Made by a program: the position numbers and the translations under genes
Shown: piece after piece, positions 51,623 to 61,112 of the stretch
Numbering within the stretch: the stretch's first letter is position 1
Layout: the number at the start of each line of letters is the position of its first letter
Notes under the pieces: model-generated
What the model was told of the DNA's origin: nothing
What the model saw: the letters and a program-made list of their open reading frames with translations, nothing else
The model's database searches: none
Assembly: GCF_900109515.1 (NCBI RefSeq)
Contig: NZ_FOBD01000002.1
Span: 434,001 to 498,000, forward strand
Direction of reading: 5' to 3'
From: Paenibacillus sp. OK003
GTDB lineage: Bacteria; Bacillota; Bacilli; Paenibacillales; Paenibacillaceae
Length of the DNA stretch: 64,000 nt

Positions 51623-52411
51623 ATGGACATGGGACTTCGGGGTAAAAAGGCGCTGGTGCTTGCATCCAGTCGAGGACTGGGCAAAGCGGTAGCCGCTCAA
51701 TTGGCGGCAGAAGGCGCTGATGTCATGCTCGCCAGCCGGAACGAAGAGAAGCTTGCAGCGGTGAAGCAGGAGCTGCTGGCGCTGGGTGGCGGTGGACGTA
51801 TCGAATATTGTGCAACCGATGTGACAAGCAAGGAAGATATTGATGCCCTGATTCGCAAGACAGGCGAGCGGTTTGGACAGATTGATATTTTGGTGAATAA
51901 TTCAGGCGGCCCGCCTTCAGGAACATTCGAGTCATTGACGGATGAAGATTGGGAACGTGCATTTGAATTAAATGTACTTAGCTATGTCAGACTGATTCGC
52001 GGTGCGCTCCCTTACATGAAGGAGAATGGCGGACATATCGTGAACATTGCCTCCACCTCTGTGAAGCAGCCGATCCCCGGTCTGATTCTGTCCAATACGT
52101 TCCGTACGGGGGTATTCGGATTAGCCAAGACCTTGTCACAGGAACTCGCGCCATATGGCATTCTGATTAATACGGTTGCACCGGGTAGAATTGGTACGGA
52201 TCGGATACGTGAACTGGATGCTGCACGTGCAGAGCAGAACGGAATAAGTGAGGAAGAAGTTGCCGAACAATTCCGTAAGGAAATTCCACTGGGACGTTAT
52301 GGTCAACCCGACGAGTTTGCCAAAGCAGTTGTGTTCCTCTTATCAGGAGCGAATACGTACATTACAGGTACATCTCTTGTAGTGGACGGTGGCATGGTAC
52401 GTGCGCTCTAA
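51623..52411 (+). CDS. Atypical short-chain dehydrogenase/reductase family protein
   Basis: 262 residues with an SDR Rossmann fold: ALVLASSRGLGKAVA (cofactor loop, Thr of TGxxxGxG replaced by Ala), NNSGGPPSG and NTVAPGRIGTDR. At the catalytic site, alignment by eye with FabG places Ser in the usual Tyr and Arg in the usual Lys (SNTFRTGVFGL where SDRs have YxxxKxxV). A subgroup of ketoacyl-reductase-like SDRs with altered active sites is known. It may have another catalytic mechanism or only bind nucleotide. The ATG at 51623 follows AGAAGGAGG. Second gene after the acetyltransferase; strong terminator at 52470. Confidence 0.9.
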   Translation: MDMGLRGKKALVLASSRGLGKAVAAQLAAEGADVMLASRNEEKLAAVKQELLALGGGGRIEYCATDVTSKEDIDALIRKTGERFGQIDILVNNSGGPPSGTFESLTDEDWERAFELNVLSYVRLIRGALPYMKENGGHIVNIASTSVKQPIPGLILSNTFRTGVFGLAKTLSQELAPYGILINTVAPGRIGTDRIRELDAARAEQNGISEEEVAEQFRKEIPLGRYGQPDEFAKAVVFLLSGANTYITGTSLVVDGGMVRAL

Positions 52412-52469
52412 GAAGAAGTCGGATCGAGAGATTCGAAGTTATATGGATGCATAAATGCGCAAATAAGAT

Positions 52470-52514
52470 AAGCCCCTCCTTATTCTCCACGTGTTGTGGA
52501 GTAGGAGGGGCTTT
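52470..52514 (+). terminator. Strong terminator between converging genes
   Basis: AAGCCCCTCCT and CTCCAC pair with GTGGAG and AGGAGGGGCTT in a long, almost perfect stem. Only TTT follows, but AAG/CTT symmetry lets it work for both strands. Confidence 0.85.
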
Positions 52515-52594
52515 AAGGGTTGATGTATGCATTGTGAGGGCCGTCATTCGTAATGGAAGCTGGTCCTCCAACCATTCAAATTATGTAAGTCTAA

Positions 52595-53143
52595 TTAGCG
52601 TAAAAGTTCCCATTCATGCTGCAGCATGCCATACACCGCATGGTTAACATAGCCCTTAGGCAGTTTCTCAGCCTGGCGAATAACGCCTTCAAGGACGAAT
52701 CCAAGCCGTTCAGGGATGGCCCGGCTCCGCTTGTTGTTGGTTGCTGAACGAATCTCGACACGGTTCAGATCCAGGGTGACGAGAGCGTAGTCCACCAGAA
52801 CGCGGCATGCGCTGGTCATCAAGCCTTGACCTTCAAAACCTTTGCCAAGCCAGTATCCGATGCTTACCGAGCGGTTGGTCCAGTTGATTTCGTGGAAGCC
52901 GATGATGCCGGCAAGATCGCCTTTCAGCCAGACACCTGCGGTGAACCCGCCGTTGTCAGCGCCCTGTTTCAATGCATTGCTGATAAAATTTGAAGTGTGC
53001 TCAATCTCGGTCACGTTGTCCACCCACGGTAACCAATGCCTCAACTGGTCCCGCGAGCGGTCCGTGAGTTCGAACAACGGTTTGGTGTGCTCCATGGCAA
53101 GTGGGCGGAGTTCGGTATATTCATCCAATGAATAGGTAAACAT
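52595..53143 (-). CDS. RimJ/RimL-type N-acetyltransferase
   Basis: 182 residues of the ribosomal-protein acetyltransferase branch of GNAT: LRPLAMEHTKPLFEL at the start, then SIGYWLGKGFEGQGLMTSACRVLVDYAL (acetyl-CoA loop) and EIRSATNNKRSRAIPERLGFVLEG (motif B). Such proteins acetylate N-termini of ribosomal proteins or small amines; the target cannot be told. The ATG at 53143 follows AGAAGG. It is 31 bases downstream of the DUF2164-like gene on the same strand and probably co-transcribed. Confidence 0.93.
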   Translation of the reverse strand: MFTYSLDEYTELRPLAMEHTKPLFELTDRSRDQLRHWLPWVDNVTEIEHTSNFISNALKQGADNGGFTAGVWLKGDLAGIIGFHEINWTNRSVSIGYWLGKGFEGQGLMTSACRVLVDYALVTLDLNRVEIRSATNNKRSRAIPERLGFVLEGVIRQAEKLPKGYVNHAVYGMLQHEWELLR

Positions 53144-53174
53144 GAGTGCAACCTTCTTTCTTTAAAATAATGAA

Positions 53175-53432
53175 TTATCGGGAATTCTTCGGTAGCTTGC
53201 GCTCCAATGCAAACAGGTCTTCTTCCATCGAGGCCATGCGTTGATTCACCGTAGTACGGGCGTCACCCAGTGCCTGATTATATATGAAGGGAGCCAACTG
53301 GGTCATGAAAAGATCCAGCACACCCCAAGCTGCCAGATCGCCCAGTTCTTCGCCGCGTTCCTCTTCGAAATACGACTGGATGGTACGTATGGCTTCATCC
53401 TGTTGTTCTTTGGACAGTTTTAGCGCGTTCAA
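53175..53432 (-). CDS. DUF2164-like small protein
   Basis: 85 residues. The best start is a TTG at 53432 seven bases after AAGGGAGG; the frame stays open to 53495 without a better site. The sequence LKLSKEQQDEAIRTIQSYFEEERGEELGDLAAWGVLDLF matches my memory of the DUF2164 family, small helical acidic proteins of unknown function about 80 residues long. Not secreted, no membrane segment. It leads the acetyltransferase gene. Confidence 0.8.
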   Translation of the reverse strand: MNALKLSKEQQDEAIRTIQSYFEEERGEELGDLAAWGVLDLFMTQLAPFIYNQALGDARTTVNQRMASMEEDLFALERKLPKNSR

Positions 53433-53711
53433 TGGGAAACCCTCCCTTAAATTCTGTTTTTCTATCATGCTACATGATTCGTGCGAACCCGTCAAAATGG
53501 TTTTGGGCCTATCTTGTGTGTAACTGATCCTGATTTTGGGGCGTTATTTATTGAACTCCTCCCTCGTTAAAGGTATATTTAAATGAAACGCGTACGAAAC
53601 TTTCCAAGAAAATAGATTTTTTCAGGAAATGACTTCGTTATAAAGGAATTTTAGCCGGAATTGCTGCAAATTCCTGAAAGCTCCAATCAATTCATGAAAG
53701 GTTTGATACCT

Positions 53712-55403
53712 GTGGACAATCGTACAACCCCACCTAACTTTATCAAAAATATTATTACCGAAGATCTCCGGTCAGGGAAAGTCCAGGAAGTCATTACCCG
53801 TTTTCCTCCGGAACCGAACGGTTATCTGCATATCGGCCATGCCAAAGCGATCTGGATTAACTTTGCACTGGGTGGCGAATTTGGCGGCAAAACAAATCTG
53901 CGCTTCGATGACACAAATCCGGTCAAGGAAGATGTAGAGTATGTTCAATCGATTCAGGAAGACGTGAAATGGCTCGGATATGAGTGGAGCGAGAAACGTT
54001 TTGCTTCCGATTATTTTGATGAAATGTACAGCCGCGCGGTCTTGCTGATCCAAAAAGGCAAAGCTTATATCGACGACCAAAGCGCTGACGAAATCCGTGC
54101 TATGCGTGGAACGCTCACTGAGCCGGGCAAGAACAGCCCGTACCGTGACCGCACTGTAGAAGAGAATCTGGACCTGTTCACACGGATGCGTGCAGGCGAA
54201 TTCCAGAACGGTGAGAAAGTGCTGCGCGCCAAGATTGATATGGCTTCACCGAACATCAATCTACGTGATCCGGTCATTTATCGTATTGCTCATGCACATC
54301 ATCATAATACGGGTGACAAATGGTGCATCTATCCGATGTACGCATTCGCACATCCACTTGAAGATGCCATTGAAGGAGTAACCCACTCCCTCTGCTCCCT
54401 GGAGTTTGAGGACCAACGTCCATTCTATGATTGGGTTATTGCCGAATGTGAGATGGAGAACCAACCACATCAATATGAGTTTGGCCGCCTGAACCTGTCG
54501 CAAATGGTGACAAGTAAACGGAAGCTGAAACTGCTCGTGGATGAAGGCCATGTGGATGGATGGGATGATCCGCGCATGCCAACGATTTCAGGTCTGCGCC
54601 GCCGGGGATATACACCGGAAGCGATTCGTGATTTCGTATTCGAAACAGGCATCTCCAAAAGCCAAGGCGTCATCGACCTGCAAACGCTGGAGCACTTTGT
54701 ACGTGAAGATCTGAAATTGAAAGCTCCGCGCACGATGGCTGTCCTGCACCCGCTCAAAGTAGTCATTACCAACTACCCTGAAGGGCAAGTGGAATGGCTC
54801 GAAGCTGAGAACAATGTGGAGAACCCGGAGATGGGCAATCGCCAAATTCCGTTCTCTCGCGAGATTTACATTGAACAAGACGATTTCATGGAAAATCCAC
54901 CGAACAAATATTTCCGTTTGTTCCCTGGCAACGAAGTTCGTCTGAAACATGCGTATTTCATCAAATGTAACGATGTAATCAAGGATGCAGAAGGCAATGT
55001 GACTGAAATCCATTGTACCTATGATGTGGAAACGAAGAGCGGCAGTGGATTCACAGGCCGTAAAGTTAAAGGTACCATCCACTGGGTGGAAGCAAGCCAA
55101 GCGGTACCTGCTGAATTCCGTCTGTATGAACCTCTGATCGCCGCAGAAGCACCGGATGCTGAAGAGGAAACAGAGCTTGAAGAGCAACCGGAGAAAACGT
55201 TCCTGGATCAATTGAATCCAAACTCTCTTGAAGTCGTTCAAGGGTTTGTGGAGCAAGAGATGAAGGAAGCGAAAGCACAGGATAAATTCCAGTTCTTCCG
55301 TCATGGTTACTTCAGCGTTGATCCGAAACATTCCGAGCCAGGCCGTCCGGTATTTAACCGGGTAGTATCCCTGAAAAGCTCGTTCCAACTGCCAAAAGCA
55401 TAA
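53712..55403 (+). CDS. glnS: Glutaminyl-tRNA synthetase
   Basis: About 563 residues, cytosolic, charging tRNA-Gln with glutamine. Class I signatures: HIGH as [13 protein letters not shown], and the KMSKS equivalent [31 protein letters not shown] and the anticodon-binding beta barrels near the C-terminus are typical of GlnRS rather than GluRS. I prefer the GTG at 53712, with GAAAGG about eleven bases upstream, because it gives [15 protein letters not shown], close in length to the E. coli N-terminus; ATG 53694 is the alternative. Most Bacillota make Gln-tRNA by the GatCAB amidation route, so a GlnRS is notable. No T-box is seen upstream. Strong terminator at 55519. Confidence 0.95.
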   Translation: MDNRTTPPNFIKNIITEDLRSGKVQEVITRFPPEPNGYLHIGHAKAIWINFALGGEFGGKTNLRFDDTNPVKEDVEYVQSIQEDVKWLGYEWSEKRFASDYFDEMYSRAVLLIQKGKAYIDDQSADEIRAMRGTLTEPGKNSPYRDRTVEENLDLFTRMRAGEFQNGEKVLRAKIDMASPNINLRDPVIYRIAHAHHHNTGDKWCIYPMYAFAHPLEDAIEGVTHSLCSLEFEDQRPFYDWVIAECEMENQPHQYEFGRLNLSQMVTSKRKLKLLVDEGHVDGWDDPRMPTISGLRRRGYTPEAIRDFVFETGISKSQGVIDLQTLEHFVREDLKLKAPRTMAVLHPLKVVITNYPEGQVEWLEAENNVENPEMGNRQIPFSREIYIEQDDFMENPPNKYFRLFPGNEVRLKHAYFIKCNDVIKDAEGNVTEIHCTYDVETKSGSGFTGRKVKGTIHWVEASQAVPAEFRLYEPLIAAEAPDAEEETELEEQPEKTFLDQLNPNSLEVVQGFVEQEMKEAKAQDKFQFFRHGYFSVDPKHSEPGRPVFNRVVSLKSSFQLPKA

Positions 55404-55518
55404 GGTTAAGTACAAAGGTAGAACAATAGGTGAAGTTAGAGGTTTAGGGTGAGAAAACAAGTTAGGGTTATACGCCTAAGCTGTAAACCTAAATCCATAA
55501 AATTCAATCTATAAACGT

Positions 55519-55563
55519 AAAGGCGTCTCCAGGGCAACAAGCCAATGGAGACGCCTTTCTCTT
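55519..55563 (+). terminator. Terminator after glnS
   Basis: AAAGGCGTCTCCA (55519-55531) pairs perfectly with TGGAGACGCCTTT (55546-55558), followed by CTCTTT. Confidence 0.9.
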
Positions 55564-55610
55564 TATTACTACTATTCTTAATCTTTTGTTTGATTGTTTG
55601 AACTTTGTTA

Positions 55611-55761
55611 TTTACACCATAACGAGAGGACAGAATAAAGCTGGAGAAGCGTAGCGGTCGCCTTTATCACCGGATTTTACCCTTATAGAAAGGGGATCAA
55701 AAAAATCCGGGGATAACAGCGATCGAAAGATTGTTCTGTCTTCGTAGTGATCCAGTGTAAA
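55611..55761. repeat. 151-bp hairpin-forming intergenic repeat, copy B
   Basis: Same plan as 6822-6971: ends TTTACAC (55611-55617) and GTGTAAA (55755-55761), arms GACAGAA (55629-55635) with TTCTGTC (55734-55740), TTATCACCGGATTTT against AAAATCCGGGGATAA, centre CCCTT with AAGGG. Where it differs from copy A in the stems, the partner arm usually differs to match. Confidence 0.85.
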
Positions 55762-55793
55762 TCTTGAAAGGTTCAACCTTTGCCAACAAAAGA

Positions 55794-57035
55794 TTATCTT
55801 TCACCCATTTCCGTCAACACTGTTGGCTGATAGCCGTTGCGGCGGTTCGAGAGCCACATGATTGCAAAACCAACAGCACCGATCAGGGAGAAGAATACCC
55901 CGATGTTATACATTACTTCGGCACCGAAGCTCTGGAACAGCCAGCCGCCGAACAGGCCGGCAATGACACCAGAGAGGCCGCCCCAGGCCATTGTATACAC
56001 GGCCTGACCAGAGGAACGGTACGGCCTTGGAATGAACAGCATCGTCAGCTGGGTTCCTACATAGAAATACCCGCCGAACGTAATGGAGTGCATGAGCTGA
56101 ATGAACACAATCTCTAATGGATTGTTCGCTAAGGCCATGAGCTGCCAGCGAATGGCGAACAACAGACTGATCAGGATGAGCGATGATAGAAGCATGCTCA
56201 TTTTGCGTTTGAGAAAACGGTCCAGGAGCAAGAAAACACCCACTTCAAGGATGGATGATGTGAAGATGGCCCAGCCAACCATCTGTTTATCGCCACCCAT
56301 TTCCACGATGTATAATGACATAAATGTACTGTTCATGGCGTTGGGTACGGAAACGAGCACCCCAAGCCCGATAAAGATCATAAAGTACGGATTGAACATC
56401 ACCCTGCCGAAACGTCGAAAGCTCACTACAGGTGTATCTGAAGCGATCGGCTGTCTGGGTAGAAACAAGGCAAAGACAAAGGCAATGACAATCATGAAGG
56501 CAAAGACAATCGATACACTGCCCGCCCCCAGGCGGTCAATCAGCGGTCCGGCAGCCACAGCGGTTAGAGCCCAACCCAGCGATCCCCATAGCCGAAACGT
56601 ACCGAATTTCTGAGTCGTGCCATCGATATAACCGAGAATCAGGCTGTTGGTTTGGGCAAACAGTGGACTTTGAAAAAAATAAAAAAAGATCATGGCTGCA
56701 TAGATCCAGGCATACGTAGGCGCATAGAATACGGCCTGAGCAAGCACAAAGGTGCCACCCATCATCATCATCAGAATAATGCGAATATTGCGTGATTTAT
56801 CGCTCCAGAAGCCCCAGAACGGATTAGCGAACAAGGATACAAACGGACCAATTGCCATCAGACTGCCAATCTCCAATTTGGTCATCCCGATTTCCTGCAA
56901 ATACAACTGAAGAAAACCGGCGAAGATTGAAATGGCTCCATAAATGAAAAAGTTATATAGTTTCAGCGAAACCAAAGAGGGATTGCCTCTTCCGGGTGCA
57001 TATCTGTCCAATAGAGCCATTCCTTTCAGAATCAT
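55794..57035 (-). CDS. MFS transporter (MFS_1-like family)
   Basis: About 413 residues, twelve membrane segments. FWGFWSDKSRNIRIILMMMM is the loop 2-3 MFS signature. A central loop at FLPRQPIASDTPVVSFRRFG separates the halves, and the protein ends in a short cytosolic tail. It resembles the MFS_1_like group that includes nucleoside and sugar carriers (YwbF-like); substrate unknown. The start is uncertain: ATG 57035 (GAAGAAT upstream), ATG 57020, or a TTG at 57071. It is divergent from mobA with only about 70 bases between, so the two promoters overlap. Confidence 0.85.
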   Translation of the reverse strand: MILKGMALLDRYAPGRGNPSLVSLKLYNFFIYGAISIFAGFLQLYLQEIGMTKLEIGSLMAIGPFVSLFANPFWGFWSDKSRNIRIILMMMMGGTFVLAQAVFYAPTYAWIYAAMIFFYFFQSPLFAQTNSLILGYIDGTTQKFGTFRLWGSLGWALTAVAAGPLIDRLGAGSVSIVFAFMIVIAFVFALFLPRQPIASDTPVVSFRRFGRVMFNPYFMIFIGLGVLVSVPNAMNSTFMSLYIVEMGGDKQMVGWAIFTSSILEVGVFLLLDRFLKRKMSMLLSSLILISLLFAIRWQLMALANNPLEIVFIQLMHSITFGGYFYVGTQLTMLFIPRPYRSSGQAVYTMAWGGLSGVIAGLFGGWLFQSFGAEVMYNIGVFFSLIGAVGFAIMWLSNRRNGYQPTVLTEMGER

Positions 57036-57107
57036 ATTCTTCAATGTATCATTTGTTGAAAGGGTATTCAATGTATAGAATAAGTTTATTGAACGAGGAG
57101 GATTACC

Positions 57108-57725
57108 GTGAGCACGATGGAATGGACAGGTATTGTATTGGCAGGAGGTTTATCCCGCCGTATGGGTTCCAATAAGGCATTGTTGGAATGGAATGGTTCC
57201 AGCGTGCTGGAGCAGGTCATCCAAGCGATGGCACCAGCTGTGAATAGTATTATCGTTTCCGCAGGAGCCAACACGGCTGCATACAAGGCATTGCCCTATG
57301 ACTGCGTTCAGGATTATTACCCTGGGAAGGGACCGCTGGCAGGGTTGCATGCCGCGCTGAAAGCTTCGCAGACAGACTGGAACCTTGTCTGCGCCTGTGA
57401 TATGCCGCTGCTAGAGCCATCCTTTTTCAAAGGCTTGAAGTGGCTCACCGAATCAGGTCAAGAGCATCACGCAATCGTTCCACGACTGGCAGGGCGTGTT
57501 CATCCGCTTGCAGGTGCATATCATAGATGTGTTCTCCCCGAAATTGAACAGCGCTTAATAGATAATAGACTGAAAGTAACCCAATGGCTTGAAGAGATCA
57601 GCTGCCGATATGTCGACGTCGATGAGCTGGAAAGCGCTGGTGTCCATGATTTGGCCATTCAGCTTAGTAATATGAATACCCCGGAAGAGTATGAGCATAT
57701 TCGCAACAGATCATACGGCCCTTAA
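57108..57725 (+). CDS. mobA: Molybdenum cofactor guanylyltransferase MobA
   Basis: 205 residues, cytosolic. It attaches GMP from GTP to molybdopterin, giving the guanine dinucleotide cofactor used by DMSO-reductase-family enzymes such as the one at 34812. The nucleotide-binding signature is GIVLAGGLSRRMGSNKALLEW; ACDMPLL carries the metal-binding Asp, and AGRVHPLAGAYHR follows. The GTG start at 57108 lies behind GAGGAGG. No other molybdenum cofactor genes are adjacent, which is unusual but not rare. Confidence 0.95.
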   Translation: MSTMEWTGIVLAGGLSRRMGSNKALLEWNGSSVLEQVIQAMAPAVNSIIVSAGANTAAYKALPYDCVQDYYPGKGPLAGLHAALKASQTDWNLVCACDMPLLEPSFFKGLKWLTESGQEHHAIVPRLAGRVHPLAGAYHRCVLPEIEQRLIDNRLKVTQWLEEISCRYVDVDELESAGVHDLAIQLSNMNTPEEYEHIRNRSYGP

Positions 57726-57757
57726 CCCATCTATTCATTCATCTTCGGATTCCTTTC

Positions 57758-58732
57758 TTAGTCCGATTCGGTCTGCCAACTCTGGTCCACTGGACCCGAT
57801 TCGTTGGATAGATCCTGAACGGCGTTGCGATATTGAAGTGGACTCTGACCCGTCCATCGTTTGAATTGCCGACTGAAGTGCGACAGATGGGTGTAGCCCA
57901 GCTTCCATGCAATTTCACCCAAAGAGAGCTTCGGCTGTTCGATCAGTACTTTGGCTTCCTGCAGCTTCAGGCTGGACAGGTAGGCCCGTGGAGATTGTCC
58001 GTACACCTTACGGAAGATCTGCAGCCCATATCCCGGACTGATGCCAAACGATGATATAATCTGCTCTACTTTGACGGTGGATACGTTGCCCTCTTGGATT
58101 CGGAGCTGCGTATGGAACGCCTGTTTGATGGCTTCTGCGATGGCTCCTGCATAATGCATGGCTGCGGGAGCTGGAGCATTAGGCGAAGCATCAGATCGGG
58201 TGGATAGTGGTTCACGGTCAGCTGCTTGGGACAGCAGGGCAAACAATTCAAACATGCGTGCCTGCATGATAAATTTGTCTGTGGAAGTGTATGCCTCCGA
58301 TGTTCTGATCATGTTCATCCAGTTCTCCAGGACAGGGCGCATTTGCATATTATCTGTGGTGCCTGCCTCATAGATTCGGCTGTGATGTGACATCAGCTTC
58401 AGGGTAAATACGGGATCATCTACATTAAAATGAGCACTGAAGTACGTCATGCCCTCTGATGATACACATTGGTTTGTATGTTTGAATCCGGGTGGAATTA
58501 GCAGAATCGAACCTTCCTCAACCGTATAGGTATATCCGTGAATTACACTCTCCTGAGTCCCCTTTATAATCAGCATAATTTCAAAGCCCGGATGGCATTC
58601 CTCCGGCATCGCCCAACCGTATGGAACTTGTTGGCTGTGCGCTCCATAGAATTTAATGTTACAGTCGATAATAGGCAGCCAGTGAGCCAGTGTATGATGT
58701 GGCATTTCTCGCAGCTGCGATCGGATATCCAT
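57758..58732 (-). CDS. AraC-family regulator, cupin type
   Basis: 324 residues from the ATG at 58732 (GAGGTG seven bases upstream); the open frame extends to 58783 without a ribosome site. An N-terminal cupin with HPGFEIMLIIKGTQESVIHGYTYTVEEGSILLIPPGFKH probably binds a sugar. The C-terminal double helix-turn-helix has FGISPGYGLQIFRKVYGQSPRAYL and the signature LGYTHLSHFSRQFKRWTGQSPLQYR. Divergent from the GH42 beta-galactosidase gene, which it likely controls. Same architecture as regulators of arabinose or galactoside utilisation. Confidence 0.93.
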   Translation of the reverse strand: MDIRSQLREMPHHTLAHWLPIIDCNIKFYGAHSQQVPYGWAMPEECHPGFEIMLIIKGTQESVIHGYTYTVEEGSILLIPPGFKHTNQCVSSEGMTYFSAHFNVDDPVFTLKLMSHHSRIYEAGTTDNMQMRPVLENWMNMIRTSEAYTSTDKFIMQARMFELFALLSQAADREPLSTRSDASPNAPAPAAMHYAGAIAEAIKQAFHTQLRIQEGNVSTVKVEQIISSFGISPGYGLQIFRKVYGQSPRAYLSSLKLQEAKVLIEQPKLSLGEIAWKLGYTHLSHFSRQFKRWTGQSPLQYRNAVQDLSNESGPVDQSWQTESD

Positions 58733-58889
58733 GACATTCACCTCGGAAAAGGGTAAAAATAACTCGCCTTGTACAATCGGCACCCATAGTATACTTCATT
58801 ATAATCAGTTTAACGCCAACATTGAAAATCGCAGAACAGGAGAGCGTTCGGCAGATTGCTAAGTCTCTGATGTACTTCAATAGATAATA

Positions 58890-58904
58890 ATGTAAACGTT
58901 ATCA
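58890..58904 (+). promoter_or_regulatory. CcpA catabolite-repression (cre) site
   Basis: ATGTAAACGTTATCA matches the cre consensus WTGNAANCGNWNNCW at every position. It lies 75 bases before the GH42 start and 158 bases from the divergent AraC gene, in an otherwise empty 246-base promoter region. Confidence 0.85.
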
Positions 58905-58978
58905 TCTTTCAATTGGATCATTTCATTTTGTATAAATGCCAAGAGCTTCATACTTCCGGATGAAAAGGGGATTTTAAC

Positions 58979-60982
58979 ATGGACAAGTTATTGTACGGGG
59001 TAGCCTACTATGACGAATATATGCCTTATGAGCGATTGGACAAGGATATTCAGATGATGAAAGATGCAGGCATCAACGTGGTGCGGATTGCGGAATCAAC
59101 ATGGAGTACGCATGAACCACAGAATGGTGTATTCGACTTCTCCTCAGTAGATCGTGTTCTGGATGCCATGCATGCGGCGGGTATTCAGGTTATTGTGGGT
59201 ACACCTACGTATGCTGTTCCGACGTGGATGGTCAAGGAGCACCCGGATGTTCTGGCAACAACGGTACAGGGACCGGGGAAATATGGGGCGCGGCAGATCA
59301 TGGATATCACACATCCGACGTATCTGTTCTATGCGGAACGCATCATTCGCAAGCTGATTTCCCGTGTCAGTAAACACCCTGCCGTGATTGGTTATCAGAC
59401 GGATAACGAAACGAAGCATTACAACACTGCCGGAGATAATGTACAATTGCAATTCGTCAAATATATGCGTAACAAATTCAGCTCATTGGATGATCTGAAC
59501 AAGGAATTTGGGCTGGATTACTGGAGTAACCGCATTAATAGCTGGGAGGACTTCCCGTCTGTTGTTGGTACAATCAACGGCAGTCTGGGAGCTGAATTTG
59601 CCAAATTCCAGCGCCAACTGGTAACTAACTTTCTAGCGTGGCAGGTCGGAATTGTAAATGAGTACAAACAGGAGGGGCAGTTTGTAACCCAGAATTTTGA
59701 CTTCGACTGGCGTGGATATTCGTACGGCATTCAGGGAGATGTGGACCATTTTGCCGCATCCAAACCTTTTGACATCACCAGTGTGGACATCTACCATCCG
59801 TCGCAGGATGATCTGACCGGCATTGAGATTTCATTCGGTGGTGACGTGGCACGTTCCACCAAACAATCGAACTATCTCGTACTGGAGACGGAAGCGCAGG
59901 CTTTCTGGCATTGGGTTCCCTACCCCGGACAGCTTCGCCTTCAGGCGTTTAGCCACCTGGCATCGGGAGCAAACATGGTCGCCTATTGGCACTGGCATTC
60001 CTTGCATAATTCGTTCGAGACGTATTGGAAAGGATTGCTGAGCCATGATTTTGAACCCAATCCGGTCTACAACGAGGCCAAAACGATCGGCCGGGATTTT
60101 GCCAGACTTAGCCCGCAACTGGTGAATTTGAAGAAAACGAATCGGGTAGCCGTGCTGTTCAGCAATGAGGCGTTGACGTCGATCAAGTGGTTCGGATTTA
60201 ATTTTACGAGTGACAAAAAATACAACGACGTTGTTCGCTGGATGTATGACGAATTATACAAAATGAATATTGGCTGTGATCTGATTGATCCGTCTGTGGA
60301 GAGTTATGAAGGCTATGATGTGATCGTTGTGCCTGCTTTGTACGCAGCTTCCGATGTCTTGCTCGAGAGGCTGAATCAATTTGTACATGATGGTGGGCAT
60401 GTCGTTTACTCCTTCAAGAGCGGATTCGCTAATGAGCATATTAAGGTCCGCTCTACCCGCCAGCCTGGACTGATCAGTGAGGCTTGTGGCATCAGTTACA
60501 ACCTTTTTGTAGAGCCGAAAAATGTTTCGCTTCGAGATGATCCGTTCGAGGTTGGGGAGGAACAGAATCAGATTCACACCTGGATGGAACTCATCACACC
60601 AACAACTGCAGAAGTGCTGGCCTGGTATGATCATCCTCACTGGGGAGAATATGCAGCAATTACTCAGAATACCTATGGCAAGGGCAAAGCAACGTACGTT
60701 GGATGTTATACCAGCTCCGCGGTGATCCGCAACGTGTTGGAGCGTGTCATGAAGGAAGCTGGACTGTGGGGAACCGATCAGGAATTGGCTTTTCCAATCA
60801 TCGTGAAGAGCGGAGTGAATGATCAGGGGAATACGATTCGGTATTTCTTTAACTACTCCGATCAGGCGATTTCGTTCGTGTATGCCTACGGGGATGGAAC
60901 GGAACTTTTGGCAGGAACAGCGGTGTCTGGAGGGCGGAATATGAAGCTGGAACCATGGGGGTTCTGCATTATTGAGCAATAA
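58979..60982 (+). CDS. Beta-galactosidase, GH42 family
   Basis: 667 residues, no signal peptide, cytosolic. GH42 enzymes hydrolyse terminal beta-galactosides, often from pectic galactan or arabinogalactan rather than lactose. The barrel starts LLYGVAYYDEYMPYERLDKDIQMMKDAG; the acid/base Glu is in GYQTDNETKHYN near residue 144 and the nucleophile Glu in VLETEAQAFWHW near 303. A trimerisation domain (flavodoxin-like, from about 385) and a C-terminal beta domain follow. The ATG at 58979 has AAAAGGGG upstream. Regulated by the divergent AraC protein and the cre site; terminator at 61045. Confidence 0.96.
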   Translation: MDKLLYGVAYYDEYMPYERLDKDIQMMKDAGINVVRIAESTWSTHEPQNGVFDFSSVDRVLDAMHAAGIQVIVGTPTYAVPTWMVKEHPDVLATTVQGPGKYGARQIMDITHPTYLFYAERIIRKLISRVSKHPAVIGYQTDNETKHYNTAGDNVQLQFVKYMRNKFSSLDDLNKEFGLDYWSNRINSWEDFPSVVGTINGSLGAEFAKFQRQLVTNFLAWQVGIVNEYKQEGQFVTQNFDFDWRGYSYGIQGDVDHFAASKPFDITSVDIYHPSQDDLTGIEISFGGDVARSTKQSNYLVLETEAQAFWHWVPYPGQLRLQAFSHLASGANMVAYWHWHSLHNSFETYWKGLLSHDFEPNPVYNEAKTIGRDFARLSPQLVNLKKTNRVAVLFSNEALTSIKWFGFNFTSDKKYNDVVRWMYDELYKMNIGCDLIDPSVESYEGYDVIVVPALYAASDVLLERLNQFVHDGGHVVYSFKSGFANEHIKVRSTRQPGLISEACGISYNLFVEPKNVSLRDDPFEVGEEQNQIHTWMELITPTTAEVLAWYDHPHWGEYAAITQNTYGKGKATYVGCYTSSAVIRNVLERVMKEAGLWGTDQELAFPIIVKSGVNDQGNTIRYFFNYSDQAISFVYAYGDGTELLAGTAVSGGRNMKLEPWGFCIIEQ

Positions 60983-61044
60983 TGGGAAATCATAAATGAA
61001 TTGACAAGTCTGTTTTCAATGATTATAAAAAGAATACCAAGACC

Positions 61045-61084
61045 AAAGCGCCCTCGGCTTCATGCTGGGGCGTTTATCTTATTT
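61045..61084 (+). terminator. Terminator after the GH42 gene
   Basis: AAAGCGCCC pairs with GGGGCGTTT (loop TCGGCTTCATGCT, which can also pair partly) and is followed by ATCTTATTTT. Confidence 0.7.
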
Positions 61085-61112
61085 TAGCTCATAGCTCAGG
61101 AGTGGATGCCTC

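Noticed and set aside
53496..53711. T-box leader before glnS
   Set aside because: No AGGGTGGNACCGCG-type motif or terminator pair is present in the upstream spacer.
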